Below are positions 1 through 8,541 of a stretch of DNA of 16,081 nucleotides, piece after piece. The translations under genes were made by a program, and so were the position numbers. Each line of letters starts with the position of its first letter. The first letter of the stretch is position 1. The notes beneath the pieces are model-generated. The model searched no databases. It saw nothing but the letters and a program-made list of their open reading frames with translations, and was not told the origin of the DNA. Source of the stretch: Solobacterium sp. (GTDB lineage Bacteria > Bacillota_I > Bacilli_A > Erysipelotrichales > Erysipelotrichaceae); NCBI GenBank assembly GCA_017536845.1, contig JAFWCP010000411.1:1-16081 (forward strand), written 5' to 3'.

Positions 1-2
1 CC

Positions 3-1568
3 CAGAACCCCGGCACAACTGTAATCACTCTTGAGGCTTCCAATGGAGTGAAAGGTGAACTGAAGCTGGTCGTTCATGATGTCAAACCGGAAAAAGTCGA
101 ATTCCAGCAGGAAGAATATGATCTTGGCGTAAACAACACCTTCTTCCTGGATTGGAAACTGGTTCCCAAAAATGCTTTTTCCCATCATCTTGAAATAGCT
201 GCAGATGAAAGCATTGTCCAGCCCCTGCTCATAGTATCTGAGCACCTGAAGATCGGTACAGTCGCTGAAGGCACAAGCGAAGTGAAAGTATTATGCGATG
301 GTGAGGAGATCGGTTCGACAGTCGTTCACTCGGTCTATAAGCCTCTTGAAGATATAGTTCTCGAGTTTGATGAGTATACCGGTGCACCCGGCATTGCCTA
401 CACCAGTCTGGAACTGATTCCTTTTGATGCTTCGCAGAGTGAAATCATCATTGAATCCAGTGATCCGGAAGTTGCTGATGGTGTCTTTGTGAGCCGGACT
501 GGCCTGAAACTGGACCTGAAAAAGCCGGGAAGTGCAGTGCTCACCTTCAGATGTGCCGGGATCTCAAAGACTTTGCCCATCACTGTCATCAGCCAGCCTG
601 TTGAAAGCCTGGTTTTCCCGACGCCGATGATGAAAATTGCTGCTGACGCGATAACGCCAACACCAATTAAGATCTCTCCCGCCGATGCTGATACAAGCAC
701 CATTTCCTTTACCTCCTCGGATGAAGAAGTCGCCAGAGTCGTTATGGATATGCTCCCGTATATCATTGTGATAGAATCCATGAAGGAAGGCACAGCGGTC
801 ATTACGGCAACGGCTGAAAGCGGTGCCACTGCTTCCATGACTGTCATATCGGCTCTGACCGAAGCTGTTGATATCAGCGGCTTTGAAGAAGAAATGAGCA
901 TCAACGTAAAGGATACCTATACAATCAGTTATTCCCTTACGCCCCATCTGCCTTCCCGCAGTGAAAACAGTTTTGTTTCCGACAACCCGGATGTATGCCA
1001 GGTGGTATATGAAGACTACGCATACTGTATCCGCGGCATCAGCCCGGGTACTGCCAACATCACCCTCACGCTGAAAAACGGCCGCAGCGCAACCTGCGTT
1101 GTGACAGTAACAGATCCGGCTGCCTGCAAGGTATTCGGCTTCTGCACATACGAAGGCAGACAGTACTGGTTTGAAGACGGGAAGCGCCAGGGCATGTATG
1201 GTGACCCGCAGAATGTCACAGATACACAGTTCGGCGGCATTGAAAGAGGCCGGGAAATCTATGATCCTGAAACCGATGCCTGGTACTGGCTGGATGCATT
1301 GTATGATGGTGCAGCCGCCGTGGATAAGGAAGTCTGGATGCCTTATGTCTTCCGCGGCGATGACAATCCGGAAGGCAAATGGATCAGATACGACAGCCAA
1401 GGGAAGATGATCAAGGGCTGGTATGAAGCGGATGAAACAATCTATCCGGACCAGAAGGGAAATACCTACTATTATGATCCCCTGACCGGAGCCATGGCCA
1501 AGGGTAAGACAGTCATTGACGGCAATGAATACAGCTTCGATGAACTGACCGGGGCACTGATCAGATAA
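3..1568 (+). CDS. Secreted BIG2 (Ig-like) surface protein with glucan/cell-wall-binding-like C-terminus, 5' partial
   Basis: The reading frame is already open at base 3 and reads as a BIG2 strand (GTTVITLEASNG) before the first internal start candidate, so the true start lies upstream of the window; 521 residues are visible. The first 370 residues or so hold about four bacterial Ig-like repeats, each ending in the typical 'PGTANITLTLKNG..ATCVVTV' type of strand. The last 150 residues differ: aromatic/Gly-rich segments such as YEGRQYWFEDGKRQG, GREIYDPETDAWYWLDA, GKWIRYDSQGKMIKGWY and GNTYYYDPLTGAMAKGK, which resemble the glucan-binding or choline-binding-like repeats that attach Firmicutes surface proteins to the envelope. 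Probable role: extracellular adhesin or wall-associated scaffold; no enzymatic domain is visible. There is no LPXTG sorting motif, which fits non-covalent attachment. A terminator follows directly. It resembles the protein starting at 14207 in domain type. Confidence is high for family, low for ligand. Confidence 0.85.
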   Translation, partial: QNPGTTVITLEASNGVKGELKLVVHDVKPEKVEFQQEEYDLGVNNTFFLDWKLVPKNAFSHHLEIAADESIVQPLLIVSEHLKIGTVAEGTSEVKVLCDGEEIGSTVVHSVYKPLEDIVLEFDEYTGAPGIAYTSLELIPFDASQSEIIIESSDPEVADGVFVSRTGLKLDLKKPGSAVLTFRCAGISKTLPITVISQPVESLVFPTPMMKIAADAITPTPIKISPADADTSTISFTSSDEEVARVVMDMLPYIIVIESMKEGTAVITATAESGATASMTVISALTEAVDISGFEEEMSINVKDTYTISYSLTPHLPSRSENSFVSDNPDVCQVVYEDYAYCIRGISPGTANITLTLKNGRSATCVVTVTDPAACKVFGFCTYEGRQYWFEDGKRQGMYGDPQNVTDTQFGGIERGREIYDPETDAWYWLDALYDGAAAVDKEVWMPYVFRGDDNPEGKWIRYDSQGKMIKGWYEADETIYPDQKGNTYYYDPLTGAMAKGKTVIDGNEYSFDELTGALIR

Positions 1569-1573
1569 GAAAG

Positions 1574-1618
1574 AAACAGACGGGTGAAAGGTGAAAACCA
1601 TTCACCCGTTTTCTGTTT
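1574..1618 (+). terminator. Intrinsic terminator of the BIG2 surface-protein gene
   Basis: A perfect 9-bp stem ACGGGTGAA (1580-1588) / TTCACCCGT (1601-1609) with a 12-nt loop starts 11 bases after the stop codon. It is extended by an outer AAACAGA / TCTGTTT pairing (1574-1580 and 1612-1618). A T-rich stretch lies on the 3' side. Confidence 0.7.
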
Positions 1619-1666
1619 GCAAGGATGTCTGAATTGTTGATGGTTCTGCCATGAGGGGGAATGCTG

Positions 1667-2067
1667 ATGGGGGCGGCGGCAGTCATGACATGTCTGACAG
1701 TTTATCAAAGCTGTCTGCCAATTGCTTCTGTATCTGCCTCAGATACGCCTATATTTACCGGTATGATGTATTTGATACTTTCTGTGGCCTGGTTTGGTCA
1801 AAACGCTGGAAATATCTTTCTGAGATATATCATCATGTTGCCCTCTGAAGGCTTTGCCGGTGTCCTCTGATCACGGAACTGTGGATCATCAAATTCAAGA
1901 CATGATTGCCGGATTCATCGTGATGCTGACAATGTTGCTGCCTACAATCATGTATTTCTATGTTGTTTTTTCATGCGGCAATGATCTTCTCTGCCTCAGC
2001 AACCTCGTCAGCAATGGATGAGTTGATTTACGGTATAATGGATAATGCTTATGACGTTTCCTGCTGA
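1667..2067 (+). pseudogene. Decayed multi-spanning membrane protein (possibly an ABC-2-type permease)
   Basis: Three short open stretches in three frames follow one another and together read as one hydrophobic protein. The first starts at ATG 1667 behind GAGGGGGA and gives two membrane-like segments ending near GNIFLRYIIM. The second takes over around 1842 (PLKALPVSSDHG, then the membrane segment MIAGFIVMLTMLLPTIMYF). The third takes over at a T6 run near 1970 and reads FFHAAMIFSASATSSAM to a stop at 2065-2067. The 'LKALPVS' step followed by a membrane helix resembles ABC-2 transporter permeases, but this is a weak resemblance. Each switch implies at least one indel, so a functional product is unlikely. 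The alternative is chance hydrophobic frames in non-coding DNA. Nothing recognisable lies between 2068 and the next gene. Confidence 0.4.
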
Positions 2068-2258
2068 AGGAAGATATACCGGCTGCTTTTTGCACTGCAG
2101 CAAATATTGGATTGGCTGCTGACAGATTACAGTACCTGTGGGAATTCAGGTAATTTGGAGAAGGTATTGGAATTCCATTGATAAATTCATCACCTTGATT
2201 TCCATCGGTGTGGGAAAGATGGAGTATGCTGAATGGCTTCAAAGAAGGAGAAAACCAT

Positions 2259-5159
2259 ATGAAACAACCAGAACATCAGAAATGGGATAATCCCGGAAAT
2301 GAAGTGATCAGACGAACAGAGAACAATTTTCAGGGTCGTCTGGATGAAATCAGAATCTTCCACGAAAGAACCAACTGGCTGCAGAATCACATGCATGAAG
2401 ACAGCCTTATAACAAACTACTATGGTTTCGGCGGTATTGGTAAAACATGGCTTTTAAGAAGACTGAACCGAGAAGCGAAAAACCGGAATGTCAAATACAT
2501 CAGTTTTGAATTCGGTGATTCTGCTTCAGCTGCTGATCCGTCAGTTGTCATCCTGTATCTTGCTTCTGCCATTAACAAGGTCTATGGGGGCCATGTATGG
2601 GATCGTACATATGACCTTCTGAAGCAATATGGCGCAGATCCTTCTGTTCTGGAAAAGGAATTTGGAAAATTCACGAAACTTTATGATGCAGGGGCAGGGC
2701 TGGTTGATACATCCCTGACTATAGCTGCCATTTTCAACCCGGAAGCTGCAGTATTGAAAACACTTGGTGATCTGAACAAGAATTACAAGACAATCAAGTC
2801 ACTGCGTAAGAACAGCATGACTATAGGTGAACAGTTCGGCGGAAAAGACAGCGTCAACAGCAGACCTTTCAGCAATGAGGAAACACTTGCAGATGAACTG
2901 GCTGACGCCTTTGCAGCAGATCTTCAAATCCTTCTGGAGGAACAGAATAAACCATTGATCATTGCACTGGATGGTCTGGATCGTTTTTACAGATATGCAT
3001 CTGATGATGAATGGCTGAAACTGATGATCAGGAAAACAAATGACATCCACTGGATTCTTGCCGGCAGAGATGCTCTGACATGGGATGATGAAATCTGGAA
3101 GATGCAAGTCGAAAAAGGTGTGCCGCACCTTCTTCCGGTGGCTGTATCAGCACTCTCCAAAGAGGAAACAAACGCATATTTTGTGAAGGCGGAAGTGTCT
3201 GATAAAGATGAGTTCCTTGATTACCTGTATCAACTGATTGACGGTATTCCTCTGTACATGTATCTCTGCGTTGATATCTATGTGGATCTGATCAACCGTG
3301 GTATTGAGCCAGCTAAAGATACATTTCAGATTGAAGTATCTACAGATGACAGGCATAAGCATCACACAAAGCTGATTCAAAGATGGGCGGAAGATCATCC
3401 GGATGAAATCAGAGAGCTTGCTGCAGCATACAAGTGGAATGATGAAGTTCTGAAAGACAGGCATATAAGCATTTCACCAGCAACGAAAGACTGGTATGCC
3501 CTATCCAAAGAGAAGAGCATCTTTCAATATGATCAGAAAGGGAATTGTTCCTTCCATGATGTCATTCAGGAAGTACTGATGGATGACGCTTTGAATAAAG
3601 GTATGTATGGCTTCATGAACCATATGCAGGATAATGCCACATACTATATGGATGCTGTTAAGAATGATGGGAATTCAACAGTTACAGATACGGGAATTGA
3701 TGTGCTGCTGTATTATCTGAGCCTGGAAAATGAAAGCTGGTATAACACGGATATAAACAGATTTTCTATCCTGAATTGTCTGAGCGTATATTGCAACAGT
3801 TTTGATATAACCGGAAACTGGCAGTATCAGCTGGAACTCAGTGGTCGTATATTGGCAATCGTAGAAGATAATCCAAGGTTTACCGATGACGAATCCGGGC
3901 GAATCTGTTTTGCGTTTGCCAATGCATGTGCAAATATGGTCGATTACAGCAAGGCACTGGTGTACTATCAGAAAGCTTTGAATACCATTGAGGAAATGCC
4001 TGATCCTGATTACAGGGCGATTTCAGTAATGTATAACAATTACAGTCTTGTATATCTGGAGTTGGGAGACTATCCCAAGGCAAAGGAAAACTTACTGAAA
4101 GCGTTGGAGTACAGTGAAAAGATACCGGAAAAAGACTATCATTCGCTGACAACGATTTACAACAGCTTTGGAAGTTTATACAGATTATCGGCGGACTATG
4201 ATAAAGCCTTAGAAAGCTATGATAAAGCATTCGACTTCTGCAAGAAAGATCCATATCGCAATGATAAGGACCTTCTGACAATACAAGCGAACCTTGCGGG
4301 CATATTTCAGGAACTGGGGGACTACGGCAGAGCTTATGCATGTTATGCGGAAGCGTGGAATATCAACCAGAATATGTTGAAACGCACCGACTTGACATCT
4401 GCATTTATACTCGGCGGACTTGGAGACAGTTACAAAGAATGGGGTGACTACAATAGAGCGCTTGCCTGCAGTCAGGAATCTTTGCGGATTACTGAGCAGT
4501 TTCTCGGCACGGATCATCAGCTTACTGCATTAAGGTACAATCATCTTGGTGATGTATACAGAATGATCGGAGAGTATCCCTCGGCAATCGAGAATGTCCA
4601 AAATGCAATACGGGTCTTTGAAAAAGATCCTGCCGCAAGTCATCAGGAACTCGCTTCGGCATATCAGAACCTTGCCGGTATTTATACGGATATAGGAGAC
4701 CTTGATCAGGCCTTTAAGTATGCCCGGAAGTCTGTGGAAATCAGCGAAAGTGTTATGGGATCAGAGCATATGCAAACAGCTCTTGCATATGAATGTCTTG
4801 GCATTGTCTATATGATGGCAGGTGAATATGAAACTGCGAAAAACCATTTAGTAATGGCTCAAAATATCTGTGAGAAAACTCTTGGTGCAAAGCATCCCAG
4901 GACCGCAAGGATCCGTAATAATCTGGGAGCAGTGTTCTACAGAAGAGGGGATTATCAGTCAGCCGCAAACACTTTTTTCAAAGCATATATTGCGTTAGAA
5001 GAAATGGTAGGATATGGAGCTGCGATGACACAGGCAACCGGTCAGAATCTTCTTCAGGCACTCAGTGATTATTTTTCGAAGGGTGGCAGTCTGGATGACC
5101 TTGATGAAGAACTGATTGACTGGTACAAGTATCAACTCAAGCATAATGGCGGAGAATAA
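2259..5159 (+). CDS. STAND-family ATPase with C-terminal TPR array
   Basis: A 966-residue protein when started at ATG 2259, which has AAGAAGGAG (2242-2250) eight bases upstream; the upstream in-frame start at 2208 has no such site. Residues 56-63 are a Walker A motif (GFGGIGKT). Residues 233-241 are a Walker B strand (LIIALDGLD). WILAGRD (265-271) fits the sensor-1 position, and GIPL at 329-332 matches the GxP signature of STAND/NB-ARC ATPases. FHDVIQEVL (432-440) suggests the end of a winged-helix region. From about residue 546 to 914 there are nine TPRs at 41-42-residue spacing, several with the LG.xH...TA linker seen in kinesin-light-chain-type repeats. STAND proteins are ATP-driven switches that oligomerise when their repeat domain meets a ligand; many serve in signalling or antiphage defence. 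Only about 50 residues precede the P-loop, so no N-terminal effector is present. No signal peptide or membrane segment is seen; it should be cytosolic. No clear promoter was found. Confidence 0.85.
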   Translation: MKQPEHQKWDNPGNEVIRRTENNFQGRLDEIRIFHERTNWLQNHMHEDSLITNYYGFGGIGKTWLLRRLNREAKNRNVKYISFEFGDSASAADPSVVILYLASAINKVYGGHVWDRTYDLLKQYGADPSVLEKEFGKFTKLYDAGAGLVDTSLTIAAIFNPEAAVLKTLGDLNKNYKTIKSLRKNSMTIGEQFGGKDSVNSRPFSNEETLADELADAFAADLQILLEEQNKPLIIALDGLDRFYRYASDDEWLKLMIRKTNDIHWILAGRDALTWDDEIWKMQVEKGVPHLLPVAVSALSKEETNAYFVKAEVSDKDEFLDYLYQLIDGIPLYMYLCVDIYVDLINRGIEPAKDTFQIEVSTDDRHKHHTKLIQRWAEDHPDEIRELAAAYKWNDEVLKDRHISISPATKDWYALSKEKSIFQYDQKGNCSFHDVIQEVLMDDALNKGMYGFMNHMQDNATYYMDAVKNDGNSTVTDTGIDVLLYYLSLENESWYNTDINRFSILNCLSVYCNSFDITGNWQYQLELSGRILAIVEDNPRFTDDESGRICFAFANACANMVDYSKALVYYQKALNTIEEMPDPDYRAISVMYNNYSLVYLELGDYPKAKENLLKALEYSEKIPEKDYHSLTTIYNSFGSLYRLSADYDKALESYDKAFDFCKKDPYRNDKDLLTIQANLAGIFQELGDYGRAYACYAEAWNINQNMLKRTDLTSAFILGGLGDSYKEWGDYNRALACSQESLRITEQFLGTDHQLTALRYNHLGDVYRMIGEYPSAIENVQNAIRVFEKDPAASHQELASAYQNLAGIYTDIGDLDQAFKYARKSVEISESVMGSEHMQTALAYECLGIVYMMAGEYETAKNHLVMAQNICEKTLGAKHPRTARIRNNLGAVFYRRGDYQSAANTFFKAYIALEEMVGYGAAMTQATGQNLLQALSDYFSKGGSLDDLDEELIDWYKYQLKHNGGE

Positions 5160-5285
5160 TTTGGATTAGTTCAAAAAGTGGTAATTTCAAATATTTCAAG
5201 ATGAATCAGTTGGGCAACTATTTCATTATGTCACAATGAAAAATCTGCTGAGCGATCTGGAACATCGAATTACAGGTAATGACGT

Positions 5286-5325
5286 TAAAAACAAAACCAG
5301 CGGCAGTTTATATATCCTGCCGCTG
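5286..5325 (-). terminator. Intrinsic terminator of the DUF4230 gene
   Basis: A perfect 9-bp stem (CAGCGGCAG 5298-5306 / CTGCCGCTG 5317-5325) with a 10-nt loop. Read on the minus strand the hairpin is followed by GTTTTGTTTTT, a good U-tract. It lies 46 bases past the stop of the minus-strand gene. It may also stop readthrough from the convergent STAND gene, although no T-run is present in the plus direction. The remaining 5160-5285 stretch shows nothing recognisable. Confidence 0.7.
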
Positions 5326-5371
5326 AACTGCTGAAACTTTCAATGATATCTACTTGGTTTTCAATGCTGAC

Positions 5372-6202
5372 TCAGTCCATATCAACAACCAGAGAATATC
5401 CGGTTGTCACTTTATTGATAAGAGGCTGATAAATCTTCCATACTGACATTCTGGCAAAGCGGTCAGCCTTTTCAGAAACATTCTGTTTCTCCAGCTGTTC
5501 ATTCATTTTATTACGTGCTTCTGCCTGGACCTGCTGCAGATCTTCCGGTTCCATGCTCATTTCGCCCAAGGCCAGGAAACCACGCTCAATATCGCCGAAT
5601 TCAATGTCGTTTTCATTGATGTTGATGGGCTCGAGTGCTGCATGCGGAATTCTCAGATGGACCTTGAGGTTTTCTGCATCAAGAGTAATGTTGTCCCTTG
5701 TGAGTTTTCCAAGATCCACCGTATATGTGGCTGTACCCTTGTAAGTCAGAAGCTGTGTTTTGGTAAGAATCTTCAGATTGGCAAGGCCCGTGTTTGTCAG
5801 GGTGACAGCTTCCGAAATATCCATGGAATAAACTTCAAGCTTCTTGAGCTGTGATGAATCTCCTAATATGGCATCCTGAAAGTCTGCCGCAGTATAGCCG
5901 AGAAAACCATTAAAGCCCTTGTTCTCCAATGTCAGATCGTGGTCGGCAAGCGGTGCATCTCTGTCAATGAAATCTCGCAGGTTTTTCGTAAGATTTGCTG
6001 TAGCATCACGTATGGAGAGGATCGTTGATCCAAATACCATAATGATTGCAATTGCTAATACAGCTTTCAGGATGCCAAAAAAGCTGAATCTTTTTCTGGA
6101 TCCTTTCAGAGCACCTTTTCTGGCAGCGTCTTCAACCTTTTCCAGGAATTCCTTTGTGTTGAACTCATTTTCCGTCACTGTTTCTTTTTCATTTTCATCC
6201 AT
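5372..6202 (-). CDS. DUF4230 family membrane-anchored protein
   Basis: A 276-residue protein started at ATG 6202 (complement), with AGGGGA seven bases upstream. The first 40 residues are charged and predicted cytoplasmic (acidic, then RKGALKGSRKR), followed by one hydrophobic segment at about 41-62 (FFGILKAVLAIAIIMVFGS). The rest is soluble, with mixed strands and helices. Residues 130-270 (LLTYKGTATYTVDLGKLT, then VHLRIPHAALEPININ and a helical stretch of AEARNKMNEQLEKQN) match the pattern of DUF4230, a family of unknown function in bacterial single-pass membrane proteins. The orientation is probably N-in with the domain outside. It is convergent with the STAND gene and divergent from the TPR gene at 6612. 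It has its own promoter and terminator, so it is a single-gene unit. No catalytic motif is recognised. Confidence 0.75.
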   Translation of the reverse strand: MDENEKETVTENEFNTKEFLEKVEDAARKGALKGSRKRFSFFGILKAVLAIAIIMVFGSTILSIRDATANLTKNLRDFIDRDAPLADHDLTLENKGFNGFLGYTAADFQDAILGDSSQLKKLEVYSMDISEAVTLTNTGLANLKILTKTQLLTYKGTATYTVDLGKLTRDNITLDAENLKVHLRIPHAALEPININENDIEFGDIERGFLALGEMSMEPEDLQQVQAEARNKMNEQLEKQNVSEKADRFARMSVWKIYQPLINKVTTGYSLVVDMD

Positions 6203-6227
6203 AACTATTTCCCCTTAGTTGCGACTG

Positions 6228-6244
6228 CTGCATCTTTGATGCAG
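6228..6244. repeat. 17-base inverted repeat in the DUF4230 leader
   Basis: CTGCATC / GATGCAG with a 3-base centre, a perfect 7-bp dyad between the -10 box and the start codon. It could be an operator or a small hairpin in the mRNA leader; the sequence does not decide. Confidence 0.4.
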
Positions 6245-6260
6245 AGAAGTCTGTTCATTT

Positions 6261-6269
6261 ATTATAACA
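6261..6269 (-). promoter_or_regulatory. Extended -10 promoter of the DUF4230 gene
   Basis: On the minus strand the sequence reads TGTTATAAT, a consensus TATAAT (6261-6266) with the TGn extension (6267-6269). No good -35 is seen, as is usual for extended -10 promoters. The expected start of transcription is near 6254, giving a leader of about 50 nt. Confidence 0.55.
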
Positions 6270-6611
6270 GGCTCAATATACGTTTCATCCTCTCTTAAGA
6301 ATCATTTTCATCTGAAACCAGATGATTTCGGACAGCTGCTGGGGGACCGCCATTTGATATGGATTGCTGTATTTGTCCGTAGAACTGCTGATAATAAAGT
6401 GAAAGATTCTGCAATTGGATGGTAAATGGACAGTTTTGGGATGCACATTAGGGTAAAAGAAAAGGAAGTTCCGGTTTAATGTCGTCATACAGCATGAGAC
6501 AGCCTGTCCGGCTGTCCATATACAGCAGACAGAATCACTGCTCTTCAGTTTTTTCTGCATCAGAACAATAATGATCATTCATCTGGGATATAATGATTCC
6601 GGAGCAGGATT
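6270..6611. other. Divergent intergenic region, no recognisable gene
   Basis: About 340 bases between the DUF4230 promoter and the TPR gene. It contains a 7-bp inverted repeat GACAGCC/GGCTGTC (6498-6504 and 6510-6516, 5-base loop) and a TATAAT box at 6589-6594. Frames running through it on either strand have no ribosome binding site and no recognisable protein features, so no gene is called. Confidence 0.4.
6589..6594 (+). promoter_or_regulatory. Possible -10 box of the TPR gene at 6612
   Basis: A consensus TATAAT lies 18 bases before the start codon. No convincing -35 is seen. Transcription would begin around 6601, leaving a leader of only about 11 bases that just includes the GGAG ribosome site (6601-6604). 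Plausible but tight. Confidence 0.35.
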
Positions 6612-7910
6612 ATGAACATATACGATAACATCAGAAGAGAAATCAGGCTGGATCAGGCAGTTGCGCTTGCTGAAAAGGCAAAGGAATATGCTGAACAGCA
6701 CAACGAAGAAGAAGCAAAGATCCTTCTGAAGACAGCTGAAATGATGAGGGCGGATCTTGAAGATGAAAGCTATGACGGTATTGCCGACATCTGTTCCTTT
6801 TTGGCGTCAGCATATCAGGCACTGGGGTGGGCTGATGCCGCAATGGAGCACAGGCAGAAAGCCTTAAGGCTTCGGAAAAGAAAAATCAAAGAGGAAAGCG
6901 TTGCTGCGGCATTACTGTGCGCTGAAATGGCTGACAGCTTTGAGGAGACTGAGGATTACGAATCTGCCTTAGAATACCGTGAAGAAGCAGTCGATATCCT
7001 GGAAAAAGCCGGCCGTCCGAATGCCCTGGAAACGGCAGTTGCTTATCATAATCTTGGCAATGTATACAGTGACCTCAAGAAGTATGAGGAAGCGGAAGAA
7101 GCCTATCGGGAAAGCATCAGAACTGTAAAATGGCATTATCTTCGGGACTACCCCGGCAGTGCGGTGACATATTCCAATCTGGGAAGCCTGTATTGGCAGA
7201 TGGGGAAAAAAGATTCTGCACTGCAGGCTTTCAGGAAAGCTGAGGAGCTTTATCAGAAACAGTCAGAACCGGAATGGCTGGAACTGGCAAATACATACTT
7301 TGGCATTGCCAACGTCATATATGAGCGGGAAGCGTATGAAGAGGCGCGGTCATATCTCATGAAAACAATGGAAATCATGGAAAAGGAACTTGGGCCTGAA
7401 CATGGTGAAATTGCTGATACGTATGGGCTGATCGGCATGTCATACTACAATATGAATGATTCAGAAAAGGCGGTGGAATACCTGCAGAAGTCACTTTCTG
7501 CCAACCGGAAGCTTTTTGGGACAGGGAATTCTTCGCTTGCTGAGATATATGGAATGCTTGGCCATATCAGCAGATCCGGAAATGAGAACGACAAGGCACT
7601 GGCATACTTCGAGGAAGCTCTGCGGTACAATAAAACGGAAGACTGCCTGGACAATTCTCAGAAACTCGACATATATACTGGCATGGCCGACCTGTATGAA
7701 CAGAACGGCAGCAGGAAGAAAGCCATTGCCTGCCTGAAGAAGGCTGTAACTCTGACCGAAAAGGAAACAGGAAAATACAGCGCTGATACATTCAGGGTCT
7801 GTATGAAGCTGGCAGAGTGCTGTGAAGAAAACGGTGATGCAGAAACGGCTCAGAAGTACCGCCTGAAGGCAGCAGATGTCCAGGAAAGGCTCAGGCATAA
7901 GGAAGCGTAA
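6612..7910 (+). CDS. Stand-alone tetratricopeptide repeat (TPR) protein
   Basis: A 432-residue protein built almost entirely of TPRs: about nine units from residue 57 to 427 with roughly 42-residue spacing. Clear examples are AVAYHNLGNVYSDLKKYEEA (143-162), AVTYSNLGSLYWQMGKKDSA (184-203) and ADTYGLIGMSYYNMNDSEKA (268-287). The LGPEHGEIA linker (260-268) is the kinesin-light-chain-type variant, as in the STAND protein at 2259. The first 50 residues form an extra helical segment. There is no signal peptide, membrane segment or catalytic domain, so it is probably a cytosolic protein-binding scaffold. Start ATG 6612 has GGAG seven bases upstream. It lies 80 bases ahead of a second, shortened TPR gene and probably shares a transcript with it. 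The partner protein is unknown. Confidence 0.85.
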   Translation: MNIYDNIRREIRLDQAVALAEKAKEYAEQHNEEEAKILLKTAEMMRADLEDESYDGIADICSFLASAYQALGWADAAMEHRQKALRLRKRKIKEESVAAALLCAEMADSFEETEDYESALEYREEAVDILEKAGRPNALETAVAYHNLGNVYSDLKKYEEAEEAYRESIRTVKWHYLRDYPGSAVTYSNLGSLYWQMGKKDSALQAFRKAEELYQKQSEPEWLELANTYFGIANVIYEREAYEEARSYLMKTMEIMEKELGPEHGEIADTYGLIGMSYYNMNDSEKAVEYLQKSLSANRKLFGTGNSSLAEIYGMLGHISRSGNENDKALAYFEEALRYNKTEDCLDNSQKLDIYTGMADLYEQNGSRKKAIACLKKAVTLTEKETGKYSADTFRVCMKLAECCEENGDAETAQKYRLKAADVQERLRHKEA

Positions 7911-7990
7911 ATACCATGAACATGGCTGCAGAAATACACGTGTAACTGAAGAAGGATAAGGAATTCCTGATGAAAATCGGAGGAGAAGAA

Positions 7991-8302
7991 ATGAGTCAAT
8001 CTCAAACCAACGTGGAAGAAGTGCTGAAAGAGATCAGGCTGATCACAGAAAAGGCAGCCGGGACAAAGGACAAGGCCGTAGCAAAAAGCCTGATGGAACA
8101 GGCAGAACAGTCCTGGCAGGCGGTTGAAAACCCGTCGGAGGCAGATATCGTTTCTGCATGTGAATACTTTGCAGCTGCGTATGATAAGTTGAATGAGTAT
8201 GACAAAGCTATTCAGAAGAGTATGCAGGAGCTGGAAATCGTTGAGAGGCTCAAAGTGCGGAGTCCGGAGTCCCTGCATGATTATTCCGAATTCTCTGCAT
8301 GA
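7991..8302 (+). pseudogene. 3'-truncated TPR protein (N-terminal part only)
   Basis: The frame gives 103 residues from ATG 7991, which has GGAGGAG (7979-7985) five bases upstream; an in-frame ATG at 7970 is possible but less well placed. The helical N-terminus (VLKEIRLITEKAAGTKDKAV) plus a single TPR (ADIVSACEYFAAAYDKLNEYDKAI, 51-74) parallels the first 100 or so residues of the 6612 protein, which continues for another 330 residues. Here the frame stops in mid-repeat (ESLHDYSEFSA). The downstream DNA has no TPR in any frame before the IS21 element. I infer that the 3' end was lost by insertion or rearrangement; it may be the front half of the gene seen again at 12315. A short functional protein cannot be excluded. 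Confidence 0.55.
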
Positions 8303-8541
8303 ATGCTTATTGAACAAAGCCAGGAAATGTAATCTATAGTGAATTCGTGAACAGTTTCCCGTCTCTCTGCAACCGTTCAGTCTGAACACCTCCAAACTGT
8401 TCATAAAGACTATCCACTTAGTGAAAGCAGGCAGCAGGACAAACGCATGATAAAGGAGGATCGCCGGATCCTCCTTTGAGTTTGTGAGCATTGATCGACT
8501 GCTTCTGGACGTCCTATTGCGGTCTGGTGTCTGCACTGTCA
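8303..8541. other. Intergenic region with nested inverted repeats
   Basis: No coding potential is convincing here. It contains TGAACAGTTT (8348-8357) paired with AAACTGTTCA (8394-8403), enclosing a second dyad GTTCAG-T-CTGAAC (8375-8387), and then the hairpin at 8452-8477. The junction between chromosome and the right end of the IS21 element should fall in its distal part. Confidence 0.4.
8452..8477. terminator. Hairpin between convergent genes, likely bidirectional terminator
   Basis: A perfect 11-bp stem AAAGGAGGATC / GATCCTCCTTT closed by a GCCG tetraloop. It has A-runs on one side and T-runs on the other, so it can act in both directions: for the plus-strand TPR operon and for the minus-strand istAB operon, whose last stop is 65 bases away. 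The U-tract is short either way. Confidence 0.6.

Noticed and set aside
564..1601. Long open frame on the minus strand opposite the BIG2 gene (345 codons)
   Set aside because: The sense frame has clear BIG2 and wall-binding-like repeats and a terminator. The antisense frame has no ribosome site and no recognisable protein features.
2034..2039. TATAAT as a promoter for the STAND gene
   Set aside because: It has no -35 or TGn extension, lies inside the decayed membrane-protein frame and would give a leader of more than 200 bases.
6285..6578. Minus-strand frame of 97 codons in the divergent intergenic region
   Set aside because: No ribosome site, no recognisable domain and an unusual composition; more likely non-coding.
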